From: an uncultured Chloroflexota bacterium
GTDB taxonomy: Bacteria; Chloroflexota; Anaerolineae; Anaerolineales; Anaerolineaceae
DNA: 25,993 nucleotides
Assembly (NCBI GenBank): GCA_902795255.1
Contig: CADBKS010000012.1
Span: 1-25,993 of the forward strand
Reading direction: 5' to 3'
Under the pieces are notes generated by a model, which saw only the letters and a list, made by a program, of their open reading frames with translations, was not told where the DNA came from and did no database searches. Below, piece by piece: positions 1-7,869 of this stretch (the stretch's first letter is position 1; every line of letters begins with the position of its first letter). Both the position numbers and the translations under genes were made by a program.

Positions 1-650
1 CCGCGAGTTTCTCATACATGACCCTGTCGACGCGGACGCCGGAGGCCTTAGGATAGATATCGCCCGCGTTCATGACGAAGTCTGTGGAGAGGAGCGGGCG
101 CACGGGGAAGACATAGGGGTAGTGGTAGCCCACGCCGAACATGACCGTGCCGCAGACCACGGTCAGCCAGAGCAGGGCCGTGCCGGAGCAGCGCCCCGTG
201 TATTTTTTCAGGGCCTGATGGCAGAGCACCAGGACGAAGATCAGGGGGCAGGCGAAAAAGGCCGGGATTTTATAGCCGCCGGAGATGGCCACGGACCAGG
301 AGACCAGGAGGGCCAGGCCGAGGCCGGCCGAGGCCCTGAGCAGCGGATGAGGGCTGTCGGGATCCCTGAGCCAGGGGGCTGTGAATTTTTTCGGCAGGAA
401 GACCATGACGCCGCCCAGAAGCACAAGCAGCGTGGGCCAGGAGAGCCCGTAGCCTTCCCAGACCCTGTGCGAGACGCACATCCATATGTACCAGACGGCC
501 AGGACCACGATATAGCAGACCGTGGGCGCGAGAGCCCCGGGAATGGTTTTTCTGCGTGCGAGGAAAAAGAGCGCCGGCAGGCAGGCGATGAGAGGCGGAA
601 GCCAGTTCTGCGTAATGTAGATGCCGATGCCGGCATCGAGGGCCTCCCGT
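1..650 (-). CDS. Polytopic membrane protein fragment (both ends missing)
   Basis: About 216 codons read without a stop on the minus strand from about 650 down to the window edge, in the frame with codons at 658, 655, 652 and so on. The translation is strongly hydrophobic, with about five membrane helices separated by short charged loops (for example LPPLIACLPALFFLARR, TVCYIVVLAVWYIWMCV, TLLVLLGGVMVFLPKK, ACPLIFVLVLCHQALKK, TALLWLTVVCGTVMFGVG), then a loop ending DRVMYEKLA. No start codon or ribosome binding site is visible; upstream the frame runs into the antisense of the S41 peptidase gene. The 3' end lies outside the window. The family is not recognised; the layout would fit a glycan or lipid related integral membrane protein of the DUF6056 kind, but that is a guess. 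The plus-strand reading of this stretch (from 122) is low-complexity and is taken as a shadow. Confidence 0.6.
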
Positions 651-2221
651 ATGTCGAGCTGCAGTCCTGGATGGAAGCCGTGATCTCGTTCATCCGTGAA
701 TGGACGTCCGATCCGAAATATGACCTGATGTTCTCCTCCGCAGGGACAGACGCGGCTTATGTGCGCGAAAATGAATACCACATGCACTTCGACTTCGCGA
801 ATAAAACCATCCTGTTCGATGATTACAACGCCTTCATCCACAGCGCCGCCGAAAGCTCTCTGGTAGACCTGCTGAGCGAGAAAGGCTTCACCGAGACCGG
901 CGATTCCGAGCTCTTCCAGCGGAACCTTGACATGTCTTACGACCGCTACGGTGATGTGGTGCTGCTGAAGCTCGGTGATTACCATATCGATATGATCGCG
1001 CAGGACGGAAAATACTATGTTCCGCTGCAGACGATGAGCGACCTGATGATCTCCCCGTCGCTGCGCGCGGCGATCCTTTTCAACGGTGAATGCATCATGC
1101 TGATGAACCGCGGCACGTTCGGCACCGTGAGAAGAGGTCTGACCCCGCTGGGCGAGGAATACTATAAAGCCTCCACCGGGGAACGCAGCCCGGAGCTGGC
1201 GGAATTCGGCTACAATGAGCTCTGCTTCGTCCTGGACAACCTCTACGGACTCAAGGAACCGCACGATATCGACTCCTTCGATCAGCTGTTCATGCAGATG
1301 GGCTACGACTCGGAATTCCTGACCACGGATGCCGCTGCGGCTGACGAACTGCTTTACAAAGTCATCGACTTCACGCTGGATGACCTGCATTCCGAATTTG
1401 TCGATTACTCCTACCTGACCGGTGCGAAGGAAGTGGAATGGACCACCGGGCCCGCGACCCGCAAACTGGATGATGCGGTCACCACCTACTCCGAGGCCCG
1501 GGCGAAATACTATGAACCCGGCTATTTTGACGATATGGCGAACGGCCCGTACATGTATGAAGAGGTCGGCGATACGGCTTTCATCACCTTTGACACCTTC
1601 ACCAATACCCGTGCTTACGTTTATTACGAGGCGATCGAGGCCGGAGAAAACCTGCCGAACGACACGATCGGGCTCATCATTTATGCCCACAACCGGATCT
1701 ACCGTCAGGACAGCCCGATCCAAAACGTGGTCCTCGACCTTTCCAACAACACCGGCGGGGACGTCAACGCGGCGATCTTCCTGATGAGCTGGATCCTCGG
1801 GGATTCCACCATCTCCATCAAGGACACCTTCACGGGCGCGCTCTCCACGGCGACCTACCGCGCGGATGTCAACCTGGACCGCAAGTTCAACAACGGGGAC
1901 GTTATCGATGACAAGAATATCTATGTCCTGATCTCCCCGGTCAGCTTCTCCTGCGGCAACCTGGTCCCGGCAGCACTCAAAGCTTCGGACAAGGTCACCC
2001 TCCTGGGCCGTCCCTCCGGCGGCGGCAGCTGCATCGTCCAGCCGCTTTCCACCGCCTGGGGCACGTTCTTCCAGATCTCCGGCTCCTCCCGCCTGTCCTT
2101 CCTCAAGAACGGTTCGTTCTATGATATCGACACCGGCGTCAGCCCGGACTTTGTGATCAGCCAGCCGCAGAAATTCTACGACCACGAAGCCCTGGTGGAG
2201 TACATCCACAACATCTATTGA
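641..2221 (+). CDS. S41 family (C-terminal processing type) peptidase, 5'-truncated
   Basis: Serine peptidase of the S41 (tail-specific/CtpA-like) clan, probably acting outside the membrane. About 526 codons are visible. The C-terminal catalytic domain shows the typical beta strand and turn DLSNNTGGD (codons 1736-1762) and the nucleophile context ISPVSFSCGN, with the likely catalytic serine at 1949-1951, followed by LLGRPSGGGSC. The usual CtpA lysine is not evident, so it may belong to the branch that uses other residues. The region before 1500 is a long non-PDZ N-terminal part that I do not recognise. An open frame extends back to 122, but upstream of about 640 it is only the mirror of a minus-strand membrane protein. 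A signal peptide and true start, expected for this family, are absent, so the gene has lost its 5' end. It ends at TGA just before a terminator hairpin. The family call is secure; the exact subtype and substrate are unknown. Confidence 0.8.
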   Translation, partial: GLPYVELQSWMEAVISFIREWTSDPKYDLMFSSAGTDAAYVRENEYHMHFDFANKTILFDDYNAFIHSAAESSLVDLLSEKGFTETGDSELFQRNLDMSYDRYGDVVLLKLGDYHIDMIAQDGKYYVPLQTMSDLMISPSLRAAILFNGECIMLMNRGTFGTVRRGLTPLGEEYYKASTGERSPELAEFGYNELCFVLDNLYGLKEPHDIDSFDQLFMQMGYDSEFLTTDAAAADELLYKVIDFTLDDLHSEFVDYSYLTGAKEVEWTTGPATRKLDDAVTTYSEARAKYYEPGYFDDMANGPYMYEEVGDTAFITFDTFTNTRAYVYYEAIEAGENLPNDTIGLIIYAHNRIYRQDSPIQNVVLDLSNNTGGDVNAAIFLMSWILGDSTISIKDTFTGALSTATYRADVNLDRKFNNGDVIDDKNIYVLISPVSFSCGNLVPAALKASDKVTLLGRPSGGGSCIVQPLSTAWGTFFQISGSSRLSFLKNGSFYDIDTGVSPDFVISQPQKFYDHEALVEYIHNIY

Positions 2222-2228
2222 TCACCTA

Positions 2229-2366
2229 AAAAATGTGTCAGCAGGGACGGTTCTCTCTGACACATTTTGCTCCGTAAATCATGGCCACCGGCTTGTGCCG
2301 GTGGTTTTTCTTTGCGCATGGAAGGCACCGGTGCCGGTGTGCGCCTGCAAGCGCATATCAATTAAT
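2229..2366 (+). repeat. Family A hairpin repeat, copy 1
   Basis: Begins with a perfect 12 bp inverted repeat (aaaatgtgtcag 2230-2241, ctgacacatttt 2257-2268) around a loop containing GGGACGGTTCTCT. It continues through a second hairpin (2285-2304) and a segment with tgcaagcgcat. The whole stretch aligns, nearly gap-free at the start and then with small gaps, to 3671-3806 beyond rlmN, in the same orientation. The GGACGGTTCT loop resembles short palindromic repeats found in many bacteria near REP-type Y1 transposases; that link is from memory and no transposase is present here. Confidence 0.75.
2285..2309 (+). terminator. Intrinsic terminator after S41 peptidase
   Basis: A perfect 8 bp stem (ccaccggc / gccggtgg) with a TTGT loop followed by five T. 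It lies about 65 bp after the S41 peptidase stop and inside family A repeat copy 1. In copy 2 the equivalent hairpin has decayed (gccgatgg, no T run). Confidence 0.7.
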
Positions 2367-2447
2367 GCTTTGCCATCTGCATATCAAAGTGAACTCTTAT
2401 AGCAGGAATTTCTCAAAACAAAAATAACGAAATACGTAAAACAAATA

Positions 2448-2477
2448 TTGCGGATTTCTTAAAACCGTGCATAATAT
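2448..2477 (+). promoter_or_regulatory. Possible sigma70-type promoter for rlmN
   Basis: TTGCGG (2448-2453), then CATAAT (2470-2475, spacer 16) or TAATAT (2472-2477, spacer 18), in an AT-rich stretch some 35 bp before the leader ORF. The -35 match is only partial. The rest of 2367-2510 holds no gene. Confidence 0.35.
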
Positions 2478-2510
2478 TACAGAAAAACCGCAGGAAAAGG
2501 GGTGCCGCAA

Positions 2511-2573
2511 ATGCGGATCTCTGCAATATGCGGCAATCGTTTATTTTCAGACAGAACAGGCAGCAACAGATGA
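2511..2573 (+). CDS. Possible 20-codon leader peptide overlapping the rlmN start
   Basis: A short ORF reading MRISAICGNRLFSDRTGSNR and ending in TGA. Its ATG has the best ribosome binding site in the region (AAAAGGGG at 2495-2502, 8 bases upstream). Its stop codon overlaps the likely rlmN start in an ATGA arrangement (2570-2573), which is the geometry of translational coupling, and the rlmN start itself has only a weak site (CAGG). Whether it is translated is inference; the peptide resembles nothing I recognise. Confidence 0.35.
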   Translation: MRISAICGNRLFSDRTGSNR

Positions 2574-3673
2574 AACCGATAATTTATGATCTGAATTTGA
2601 AAGAGCTGACGGATTTTGCCACAGAAAACGGAAAATCGGCTTATCATGCAAAACAAATCTGGCAGATGCTCTATAAACAATATGCCGAAGACCCTTCTGA
2701 ATTTTCAAATTTGTCCGAAGATTTGAGACAGAAACTCAATGACCGGTTTTGTTTCAAGCCGCTGAGCGTTGATAAAGATCTGAAATCCACTGACGGTCAA
2801 ACCAATAAGTTTTTATTCCGGCTTCAGGATGACAGGAAGATCGAAACCGTGCTGCTCCGCTATACCTCGCTGCGGTTCCCGACGGTCAATTCCGATGCCG
2901 GGATAAGAGGATCTGTTCCGAAGCTCGAAAGGGAACGGAACACGGTCTGTATTTCAACACAGGTCGGCTGCCCGATGAACTGTGCGTTTTGCGCCACAGG
3001 ACAAATGGGGTTCATCCGCAACCTTTCCGCCGGGGAGATCGTTGCTCAGGTTTTGTTCATCTCCCGGCTTCTCAGATCCAAAGGGCTGCAGGTCGGCAAC
3101 ATTGTTGTAATGGGGATGGGAGAGCCTTTTTACAACTATGACGCAGTAATGAAAGCTGTCGATATCCTCTGCGATCCGAAAGGCATGGGGATCAGTGAAA
3201 GAAAGATCACGATCTCAACCGTAGGGATCGTGCCGCGCATTGAACAGTTTACTGCAGAAAAACATCAGGTCAACCTTGCGGTTTCTTTACATGCGCCCAG
3301 CGACGCTGTCCGCGATCAGATCATCCCCGCCAACAAAAAATACCCCCTTGACAGTCTGCTCGAAGCCTGCAGGAATTATACGGAGAAAACAGAACGGAGA
3401 ATTCTGTTTGAATATACGCTTATCCATGGTTTGAATGACGATCATGAGAATGCTGATCTGTTATGCACCCGTCTCAAAGGGATACCCTGCCAGGTGAATC
3501 TGATCCCGCTCAATGACACAAAAAATTATGAAGGCAGCGGGGCGGATCAGGACAGGCTGCAGCGCTTTAAATCCGTTTTGGATAAAAACGGTATACCGTG
3601 TACCGTTCGTTTGAAAAGAGGAATCGATATTGATGCAGGCTGCGGACAATTAGCGGCGGAACAAAGCAGTTAA
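2570..3673 (+). CDS. rlmN: RlmN, dual-specificity 23S rRNA A2503 / tRNA A37 C2-methyltransferase
   Basis: Radical-SAM enzyme that methylates C2 of A2503 in 23S rRNA and of A37 in some tRNAs. The 367-residue product shows the 4Fe-4S motif C134-x3-C138-x2-C141 (GCPMNCAFCATGQMGF) and both mechanistic cysteines: C127, seven residues before the cluster, and C358 in GIDIDAGCGQLAA. GMGEPFYNYD and ITISTVGIVP are typical RlmN motifs, arguing against the Cfr resistance branch. ATG 2570 is preferred over 2528 because the protein family starts near MKPIIYDLNLKELTDF. An extra stretch (about residues 102-122) precedes the first cysteine. Base composition is visibly more AT-rich than the neighbours, and family A repeats flank it in direct orientation, with copy 2 starting in its stop codon. 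Both suggest it arrived or moved as a unit, although the function is housekeeping. Confidence 0.95.
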   Translation: MKPIIYDLNLKELTDFATENGKSAYHAKQIWQMLYKQYAEDPSEFSNLSEDLRQKLNDRFCFKPLSVDKDLKSTDGQTNKFLFRLQDDRKIETVLLRYTSLRFPTVNSDAGIRGSVPKLERERNTVCISTQVGCPMNCAFCATGQMGFIRNLSAGEIVAQVLFISRLLRSKGLQVGNIVVMGMGEPFYNYDAVMKAVDILCDPKGMGISERKITISTVGIVPRIEQFTAEKHQVNLAVSLHAPSDAVRDQIIPANKKYPLDSLLEACRNYTEKTERRILFEYTLIHGLNDDHENADLLCTRLKGIPCQVNLIPLNDTKNYEGSGADQDRLQRFKSVLDKNGIPCTVRLKRGIDIDAGCGQLAAEQSS

Positions 3674-3806
3674 TGAGTCACCGGGGACGGTTCTCTCTGA
3701 CTCATTTTTCCTTCAAATCAGGGCCACCGGCTGAGCCGATGGTTTGCTCTGTGCCTATAAGGCACCGGCACCAGCGTGCGCTTGCAACCGCATGTCAGTA
3801 TTTGTT
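3671..3806 (+). repeat. Family A hairpin repeat, copy 2
   Basis: Same order as copy 1: a perfect 9 bp stem aatgagtca (3672-3680) / tgactcatt (3698-3706) around GGGGACGGTTCTCTC, then ccaccggctgagccgatgg, then a tgcaaccgcat segment. Relative to copy 1 the stem has GAGTCA/TGACTC in place of GTGTCA/TGACAC, so one pair has changed on both sides. The repeat starts inside the rlmN stop codon. Confidence 0.75.
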
Positions 3807-3810
3807 TTGC

Positions 3811-3960
3811 GGTGCATATGGCTATCGGGAGTGAGTGCTTCGCAAGGCGCGGCACAGTTGTTCGTGTGTTTGCTTAGGCTGCTTGCCGCGCCTGTGTTAT
3901 TTAGCCGGGGCCGATCGGGCTGGCCTGGCGGCCACCCGTCGGCCCCGGCCCCCCCCGTTA
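3811..3960 (+). repeat. Family C structured repeat, copy 1
   Basis: Two conserved hairpins. Stem 1 is ggcgcggc (3846-3853) / gccgcgcc (3885-3892) with a 31-base interior containing cgtgtgtttgc. Stem 2 is gccggggccga (3904-3914) / tcggccccggc (3939-3949) with a 24-base interior that itself folds (tggcc-tggc-ggcca). It is nearly identical in order and spacing to copies at 7595 and 22745, all reading the same way. The lead-in gtgagtgcttcgca is shared with copy 2. It lies between the convergent rlmN and nrdJ genes, directly after family A copy 2. Nothing else is recognised in 3961-4090. Confidence 0.8.
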
Positions 3961-4093
3961 TTGTGTCAGGGCTAATAGACTTACTTTACCGATATGATTT
4001 TCAGGTAAACCAACATATTGTGATGCATCTGGCTTTCAGCTGAAGCTCTTCGGCTCCATCTGTTTAGCGGGTGGTTTTTTCTTGAATACAACA

Positions 4094-4123
4094 AAAAACC
4101 GGATCCGCGCGGATCCGGTTTTT
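4094..4123. terminator. Bidirectional intrinsic terminator between rlmN and nrdJ
   Basis: A 13 bp perfect stem: five A plus ccggatcc on the left, ggatccgg plus five T on the right, with a GCGC loop. The A run on one side and T run on the other allow termination in both directions. It sits 19 bp after the nrdJ stop (minus strand), its most likely client. Confidence 0.85.
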
Positions 4124-4141
4124 CGGTTCTTATTCGGTTTC

Positions 4142-6751
4142 TCAGCACTCGCTGTAACCGCAGGAGTAGCACTTGCGGCAGCCCTCTTCGTTGATGACGG
4201 TCGCCTGACCGCATTCCGGGCAGATATCGCCGATCTTCAGCATCGGGGAGGTCGCCGGCTCGAAGGACTTCTTTTCCGGTTCCGGAGCAGCCTTCTTCTG
4301 GGCGCGGTTCGCGCGGAGCTCTTCCAGAAGGGCCCGTTCTTCCATGCGTTCTTCCCGTTCCGCCAGATAATCCTGGAAGGTGTGGGCCAGGCCGTCCGGC
4401 AGGGAGGTAACGCGTTGGGCACCGAATCCGATGGAGCGGCTTCCGCCGATCCCCTTCAGCTGGGCAGCGACTTCTTCCAGGCGGGACTTCGGTTCGACCG
4501 GGGAAGCCAGGCGCAGCACATAGGAAACCAGGCGCCCGATGGCTTCGGAAACAGCAGAAATCTCGGTACCGGCCTTGGCGGTGTTGATGAAGATCTCAAA
4601 CGGCTGGGAGTCGCTCTCGTTGATGGTGATGAAGGCCTTGCCGGCCGGCGTATCCGTGCGGAAGGTATAACCGCTCAGGGAATGCGGGCGGGCCTTCTTC
4701 TTGTCATGCCACAGCGGCATCTGGACCTGTTCCGGTTCGGCGATCTTCACTTCGGCCGGCAGCACCTCGGCGCCTTCCTGTTTCTTCTCCATGGTGGACT
4801 TGGTCTCCAGCACGACCTTGTCGCGGGAGCCGGTGACGTAAACCGTCGTGCCCTTGCAGCCGAGTTTCCAGGACTGCATATAGACCTTGGCGACATCATC
4901 GGTCGTGGCGCCGGCGGGCAGGTTGACGGTCTTGGAGAGGCTGTTGTCAACGAAAGCCTGCAGCGCTGCCTGCATGCGGACGTGTTCTTCCGGTTTGATA
5001 TCGGAGGAGACAACGAAGGTATTGCGGATGTTCTCCGGCAGATCCTTAATGTTCTGGCAGGTGCCTTCCTGCATGACCTGTTCAACAATGGCCTGGCGCT
5101 TCTTTTCATCCATCCCGCTGGCCTTCAGGGCTTTGTCGAAGAGCGGGCTGGCGTACGGCAGCAGAACATCCTTGCCGTTGTCGTTCATGTGGCGGATGTA
5201 AGCCAGGGCAAAGGCCGGTTCGCAGCCGTAGCCTTCACAGCCGGTGACCGTCGCGATCGTACCGGTCGGAGCGATGGTGGTCTGGGCCGCGTTGCGGATC
5301 CCGTGGGCTTTGATCCCTTCGGTGATCTCATTCCAGTCAAGAGACGGGCGCTGCCAGTCGCGTTTGTAGGGAGCCAGCGGATGCGGATGTTCCCAGGTGA
5401 TCTTTTCGGGATCGTAGATCGAGCCCTTGATGGCGGGAAAAGCGCCGCGGGCTTCCGCGAGTTCGATGCTCTGCTTCATGGCAAAGTAGCGGACGTATTC
5501 CATGATCTGGCCGGCAAATTCCTGACCCTCTTCGGAACCGTAGCGAATGCCGCAGTTGAACATCAGGTCGCCAAGGCCCATAATGCCCAGGCCGATGCGG
5601 CGGGCGCGGTGGGCCGCTTCACGCAGCTGCGGGACGCCGGGGACATAACCGTTGGCATCGATCACATTATCGAGGAAGCAGACCGCGGAGCGGGTGGTTT
5701 CGGCCAGTTTCGCCCAGTCGACTTTTCCGTCGGCAGTGGCATGCTGGGCAAGGTTGATGGAACCGAGGCAGCAATTTTCATAAGGGCCAAGCCACTGTTC
5801 ACCGCAGGGGTTCGTGGACTCCAGGCGGTAAAGGTGCGGGACCGGGTTGTAGCGGTTCGCCTGATCGATGAAAAGCACGCCCGGTTCGCCGTTGTGATGG
5901 GCCTGTTCCACGATGCGGTTGAAGAGATCGCGGGCTTTGATGGTCTTGTAGACTTTGAGGGGGATCCCCTGCTGGCGGGCCACGTCGATATCACCGTCAA
6001 AATCCTTCGTCCGCGGGTCGTCCAGATCCGGGAAGACCAGATCCCAGTCGGCATCCGCTTCCACCGCGCGCATGAACGCGTCGGTGATCCCGACAGAAAG
6101 GTTGAAGTTGGTGATGGCGTTTTCGTTGGTCTTACAGGTGATGAACTGTTCGATATCCGGATGGTCCACACGCAGGACTGCCATATTGGCACCGCGGCGG
6201 GAACCGCCCTGGGCCACCTCACCGAAAGCGTGGTCGTAGACGCGCAGGAAACCGATCGGGCCGGTGGCCTGTCCCGCGGAAGAGCGGACGATCGAGCCTT
6301 CCGGGCGCAGGCGGGAGAAGGAGAAGCCGTTTCCGCCGCCGGTCTGCTGGATCAGCGCAGCATTGCGGAGCGTTGTGAAGATACCGCTCTCTTTTCTGCC
6401 CATGTCATCACTGATCGGAAGAACAAAGCAGGCTGCAAGCTGTCCCAGCGGAGTGCCGGCACCGGTGAAAGTGGGGGAATTCGGGAAAAACTGGCGGTTC
6501 GCCAGCATTTTGTAGTAACGCACCGCTGACTGCATGACATCGCCGTCGTAGATCGCTTCCGCGCGGGCCACGTGATAGGCCACACGCCAGAACGTGCCGT
6601 CGACAGTCTCCGCCGGGGTCCCGTCCGGATTGCGGCGGACATATCGTTTTTCAAAAACCTTCCGAGCGTTGTCGCTCATTTCAATCGACGGTAAACCGGC
6701 CGGCATCGCGGGAAAATCCAGCGTGCCGTCTTCATGCAGCTTTGTCTCCAT
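4142..6751 (-). CDS. nrdJ: Adenosylcobalamin-dependent (class II) ribonucleotide reductase
   Basis: Reduces ribonucleotides to deoxyribonucleotides in the cytoplasm using a B12-derived radical, without oxygen. The 869 residues show the partner cysteine C108 (LAACFVLP), [15 protein letters not shown] (136-150), the finger-loop motif NPCGE at 314-318 with the active-site cysteine C316, PTGTIA further on, and a TSCPD-type domain in roughly the last 200 residues. The end is a zinc-ribbon tail with cysteines C844, C847, C858, C861, C864 and C869 ([16 protein letters not shown]) that also serves to re-reduce the active site in this family. No separate small subunit is present, as expected for class II. 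It follows nrdR by 60 bp on the same strand, so it is probably co-transcribed and controlled by the NrdR boxes upstream. The 815-aa frame on the opposite strand is a codon-bias shadow. Confidence 0.96.
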   Translation of the reverse strand: METKLHEDGTLDFPAMPAGLPSIEMSDNARKVFEKRYVRRNPDGTPAETVDGTFWRVAYHVARAEAIYDGDVMQSAVRYYKMLANRQFFPNSPTFTGAGTPLGQLAACFVLPISDDMGRKESGIFTTLRNAALIQQTGGGNGFSFSRLRPEGSIVRSSAGQATGPIGFLRVYDHAFGEVAQGGSRRGANMAVLRVDHPDIEQFITCKTNENAITNFNLSVGITDAFMRAVEADADWDLVFPDLDDPRTKDFDGDIDVARQQGIPLKVYKTIKARDLFNRIVEQAHHNGEPGVLFIDQANRYNPVPHLYRLESTNPCGEQWLGPYENCCLGSINLAQHATADGKVDWAKLAETTRSAVCFLDNVIDANGYVPGVPQLREAAHRARRIGLGIMGLGDLMFNCGIRYGSEEGQEFAGQIMEYVRYFAMKQSIELAEARGAFPAIKGSIYDPEKITWEHPHPLAPYKRDWQRPSLDWNEITEGIKAHGIRNAAQTTIAPTGTIATVTGCEGYGCEPAFALAYIRHMNDNGKDVLLPYASPLFDKALKASGMDEKKRQAIVEQVMQEGTCQNIKDLPENIRNTFVVSSDIKPEEHVRMQAALQAFVDNSLSKTVNLPAGATTDDVAKVYMQSWKLGCKGTTVYVTGSRDKVVLETKSTMEKKQEGAEVLPAEVKIAEPEQVQMPLWHDKKKARPHSLSGYTFRTDTPAGKAFITINESDSQPFEIFINTAKAGTEISAVSEAIGRLVSYVLRLASPVEPKSRLEEVAAQLKGIGGSRSIGFGAQRVTSLPDGLAHTFQDYLAEREERMEERALLEELRANRAQKKAAPEPEKKSFEPATSPMLKIGDICPECGQATVINEEGCRKCYSCGYSEC

Positions 6752-6811
6752 AGCCTCTCCCTTTGCTATTTTTTATATAATCATTGTCATTGCGTTACGT
6801 GCCGCGGGTCT

Positions 6812-7279
6812 TCAGTTTCCCCTGCTGTCGCCTTCTCCGAGCAGATTGTCGATCTCCTGACGCAGTACATGGAGATCATCCATTCTCAGATATACGATCG
6901 CGTAACGGATATATGCGATCAGATCCAGGCCTTTCAGCCCGTCAATTACCAGATCCCCGATCATTCGGGAGGGAATTTCGTATTTTCCCTCCATCTGCAG
7001 ACGTTTTTCGATGCTTTCCACCAGTTCGCTGATCTTTTCAGCGGGGACGGGGCGTTTGGCGCAGGCGATACTGATCCCGTGGCGCAGTTTTTCCGCGTCA
7101 AAGACCTCGCGTTTGCCATCCGACTTTACCACCATCGGTGTGCCCAGAAAAGGGCGCTCATAGGTGTTGAAGCGTTTTTTGCAGGCCGGACAGTAACGCC
7201 GCCGCTGGAGCTTCCCGTCTTCCGGTTTTCCGGTATAAACCACATTTGTTTTCGGGTTTCCGCAAAAAGGGCAGTCCAT
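6812..7279 (-). CDS. nrdR: NrdR, ATP-cone transcriptional repressor of ribonucleotide reductase
   Basis: Nucleotide-sensing repressor that binds paired NrdR boxes when dATP is high. At 155 residues it is of normal length. The N-terminal zinc ribbon uses C3, C6, C30 and C33 (CPFC, RRRYCPACKKRFNTYE), and the ATP-cone domain spans about residues 45-140 (VVKSDGKREVFDAEKLRHGI onwards, ending YIRYAIVYLRMDDLHVL). It is the first gene of the operon with nrdJ. Two NrdR boxes lie 80-130 bp upstream over the promoter, so it should repress itself together with the reductase. A second residue of Asp in place of the common Arg is a small variation. Confidence 0.96.
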   Translation of the reverse strand: MDCPFCGNPKTNVVYTGKPEDGKLQRRRYCPACKKRFNTYERPFLGTPMVVKSDGKREVFDAEKLRHGISIACAKRPVPAEKISELVESIEKRLQMEGKYEIPSRMIGDLVIDGLKGLDLIAYIRYAIVYLRMDDLHVLRQEIDNLLGEGDSRGN

Positions 7280-7360
7280 ATATCCTCATATCTGGTACAG
7301 ATTACAACAAAAAAGCCCTGCGAGGGGCGATAATTGATCTATCAGCAAATGCTTAAGATT

Positions 7361-7376
7361 TCACTATATTTAGTTT
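7361..7376 (-). promoter_or_regulatory. NrdR box 1
   Basis: The core CTATATTTAG (7364-7373) matches the NrdR box core CwAtATaTwG. It lies 85 bp upstream of the nrdR start, with its centre 32 bp from the centre of box 2, the three-turn spacing known for NrdR operators. Confidence 0.85.
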
Positions 7377-7392
7377 AGCGCACCCCAAGTAT

Positions 7393-7408
7393 TCGCTAAA
7401 TATAGCTC
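7393..7408 (-). promoter_or_regulatory. NrdR box 2
   Basis: The core CTAAATATAG (7396-7405) matches the NrdR box core. It begins just downstream of the -10 hexamer and covers the expected transcription start, so binding here would block initiation. Confidence 0.85.
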
Positions 7409-7409
7409 T

Positions 7410-7437
7410 ATTCTATCATAAAAGCTAAAAAAAGCAA
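7410..7437 (-). promoter_or_regulatory. nrdR-nrdJ promoter
   Basis: Read on the minus strand: TTGCTT (7437-7432), a 16-base spacer, then TAGAAT (7415-7410). Each hexamer departs from consensus, but the position directly against NrdR box 2 supports it. Confidence 0.6.
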
Positions 7438-7456
7438 GGGATTTCTTACAACTCAT

Positions 7457-7496
7457 TTTTCTTAATATTTCCGCGGAAGGGGAAATATTAAGAAAA
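7457..7496. repeat. Perfect 16 bp inverted repeat with 8-base loop
   Basis: Left arm ttttcttaatatttcc (7457-7472) and right arm ggaaatattaagaaaa (7481-7496) are exact reverse complements around gcggaagg. No T run follows on either strand, so it does not look like a normal terminator; it could be an operator or a structured leader. It lies upstream of the nrdR promoter. Confidence 0.7.
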
Positions 7497-7594
7497 CTTA
7501 TCCGCAAAAAACGTTCTTAAAGCGGGCTGTCCGGGGACTGCCGGAGCCCTGATTTTATCACAATTTCCGTCCGGAAATACCGTTTCTGTACTTC

Positions 7595-7780
7595 GGATAT
7601 GCACATGACATGCGAAAGTGAGTGCTTCGCATGGCGCGGCACGGTCGTGCGTGTGTTTGCATAAGCCGCTGGCCGCGCCGGCTTTTATTAGCCGGGGCCG
7701 ATCGGGCTGGCCTGTCGGCCACCCGTCGGCCCCGGCACCCCGTGTATTTTGCCTGAGACGACAGATTTAGCTGTATCCCC
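7595..7780 (+). repeat. Family C structured repeat, copy 2
   Basis: Stem 1 is ggcgcggc 7633-7640 / gccgcgcc 7672-7679 (31-base interior). Stem 2 is gccggggccga 7691-7701 / tcggccccggc 7726-7736 (24-base interior). The lead-in (atgcacatgaca, aaagtgagtgcttcgca) and the trailing tgcctgagacgacagat are shared with copy 3. It lies between the 3' end of the amidohydrolase and the nrdR upstream region. After it, 7789-7798 and 7826-7835 form a 10 bp inverted repeat (tgctccgcat / atgcggagca) next to the amidohydrolase stop. There is no gene in 7438-7869. Confidence 0.8.
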
Positions 7781-7869
7781 ACAGCACCTGCTCCGCATCA
7801 TAAAAGCGCAGGCTCAGCCCACCCCATGCGGAGCAAGTTTCGCACTTCCGCCTGCCGCGCGTTAAAGAT

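Noticed and set aside
122..640. N-terminal 170 residues of the long plus-strand frame as part of the S41 peptidase
   Set aside because: Low-complexity, rich in Gln, Gly, Asp and His, and exactly antisense to a convincing membrane-protein frame; no peptidase-like content before about 641.
2570..3673. Cfr-type antibiotic resistance methyltransferase
   Set aside because: Has RlmN-type GMGEPFYNYD and ATGQMGF instead of the Cfr-like GMGEALAN and ATGDIGL patterns, as far as I recall them.
4082..6529. 815-aa frame antisense to nrdJ
   Set aside because: Mirror of a strongly biased GC-rich gene; repetitive Gly/Asp/Val/Phe composition and no recognisable domain.
7280..7869. Cobalamin riboswitch ahead of the B12-dependent reductase operon
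   Set aside because: No B12-box-like sequence was seen; the region holds NrdR boxes, a palindrome and a family C repeat.
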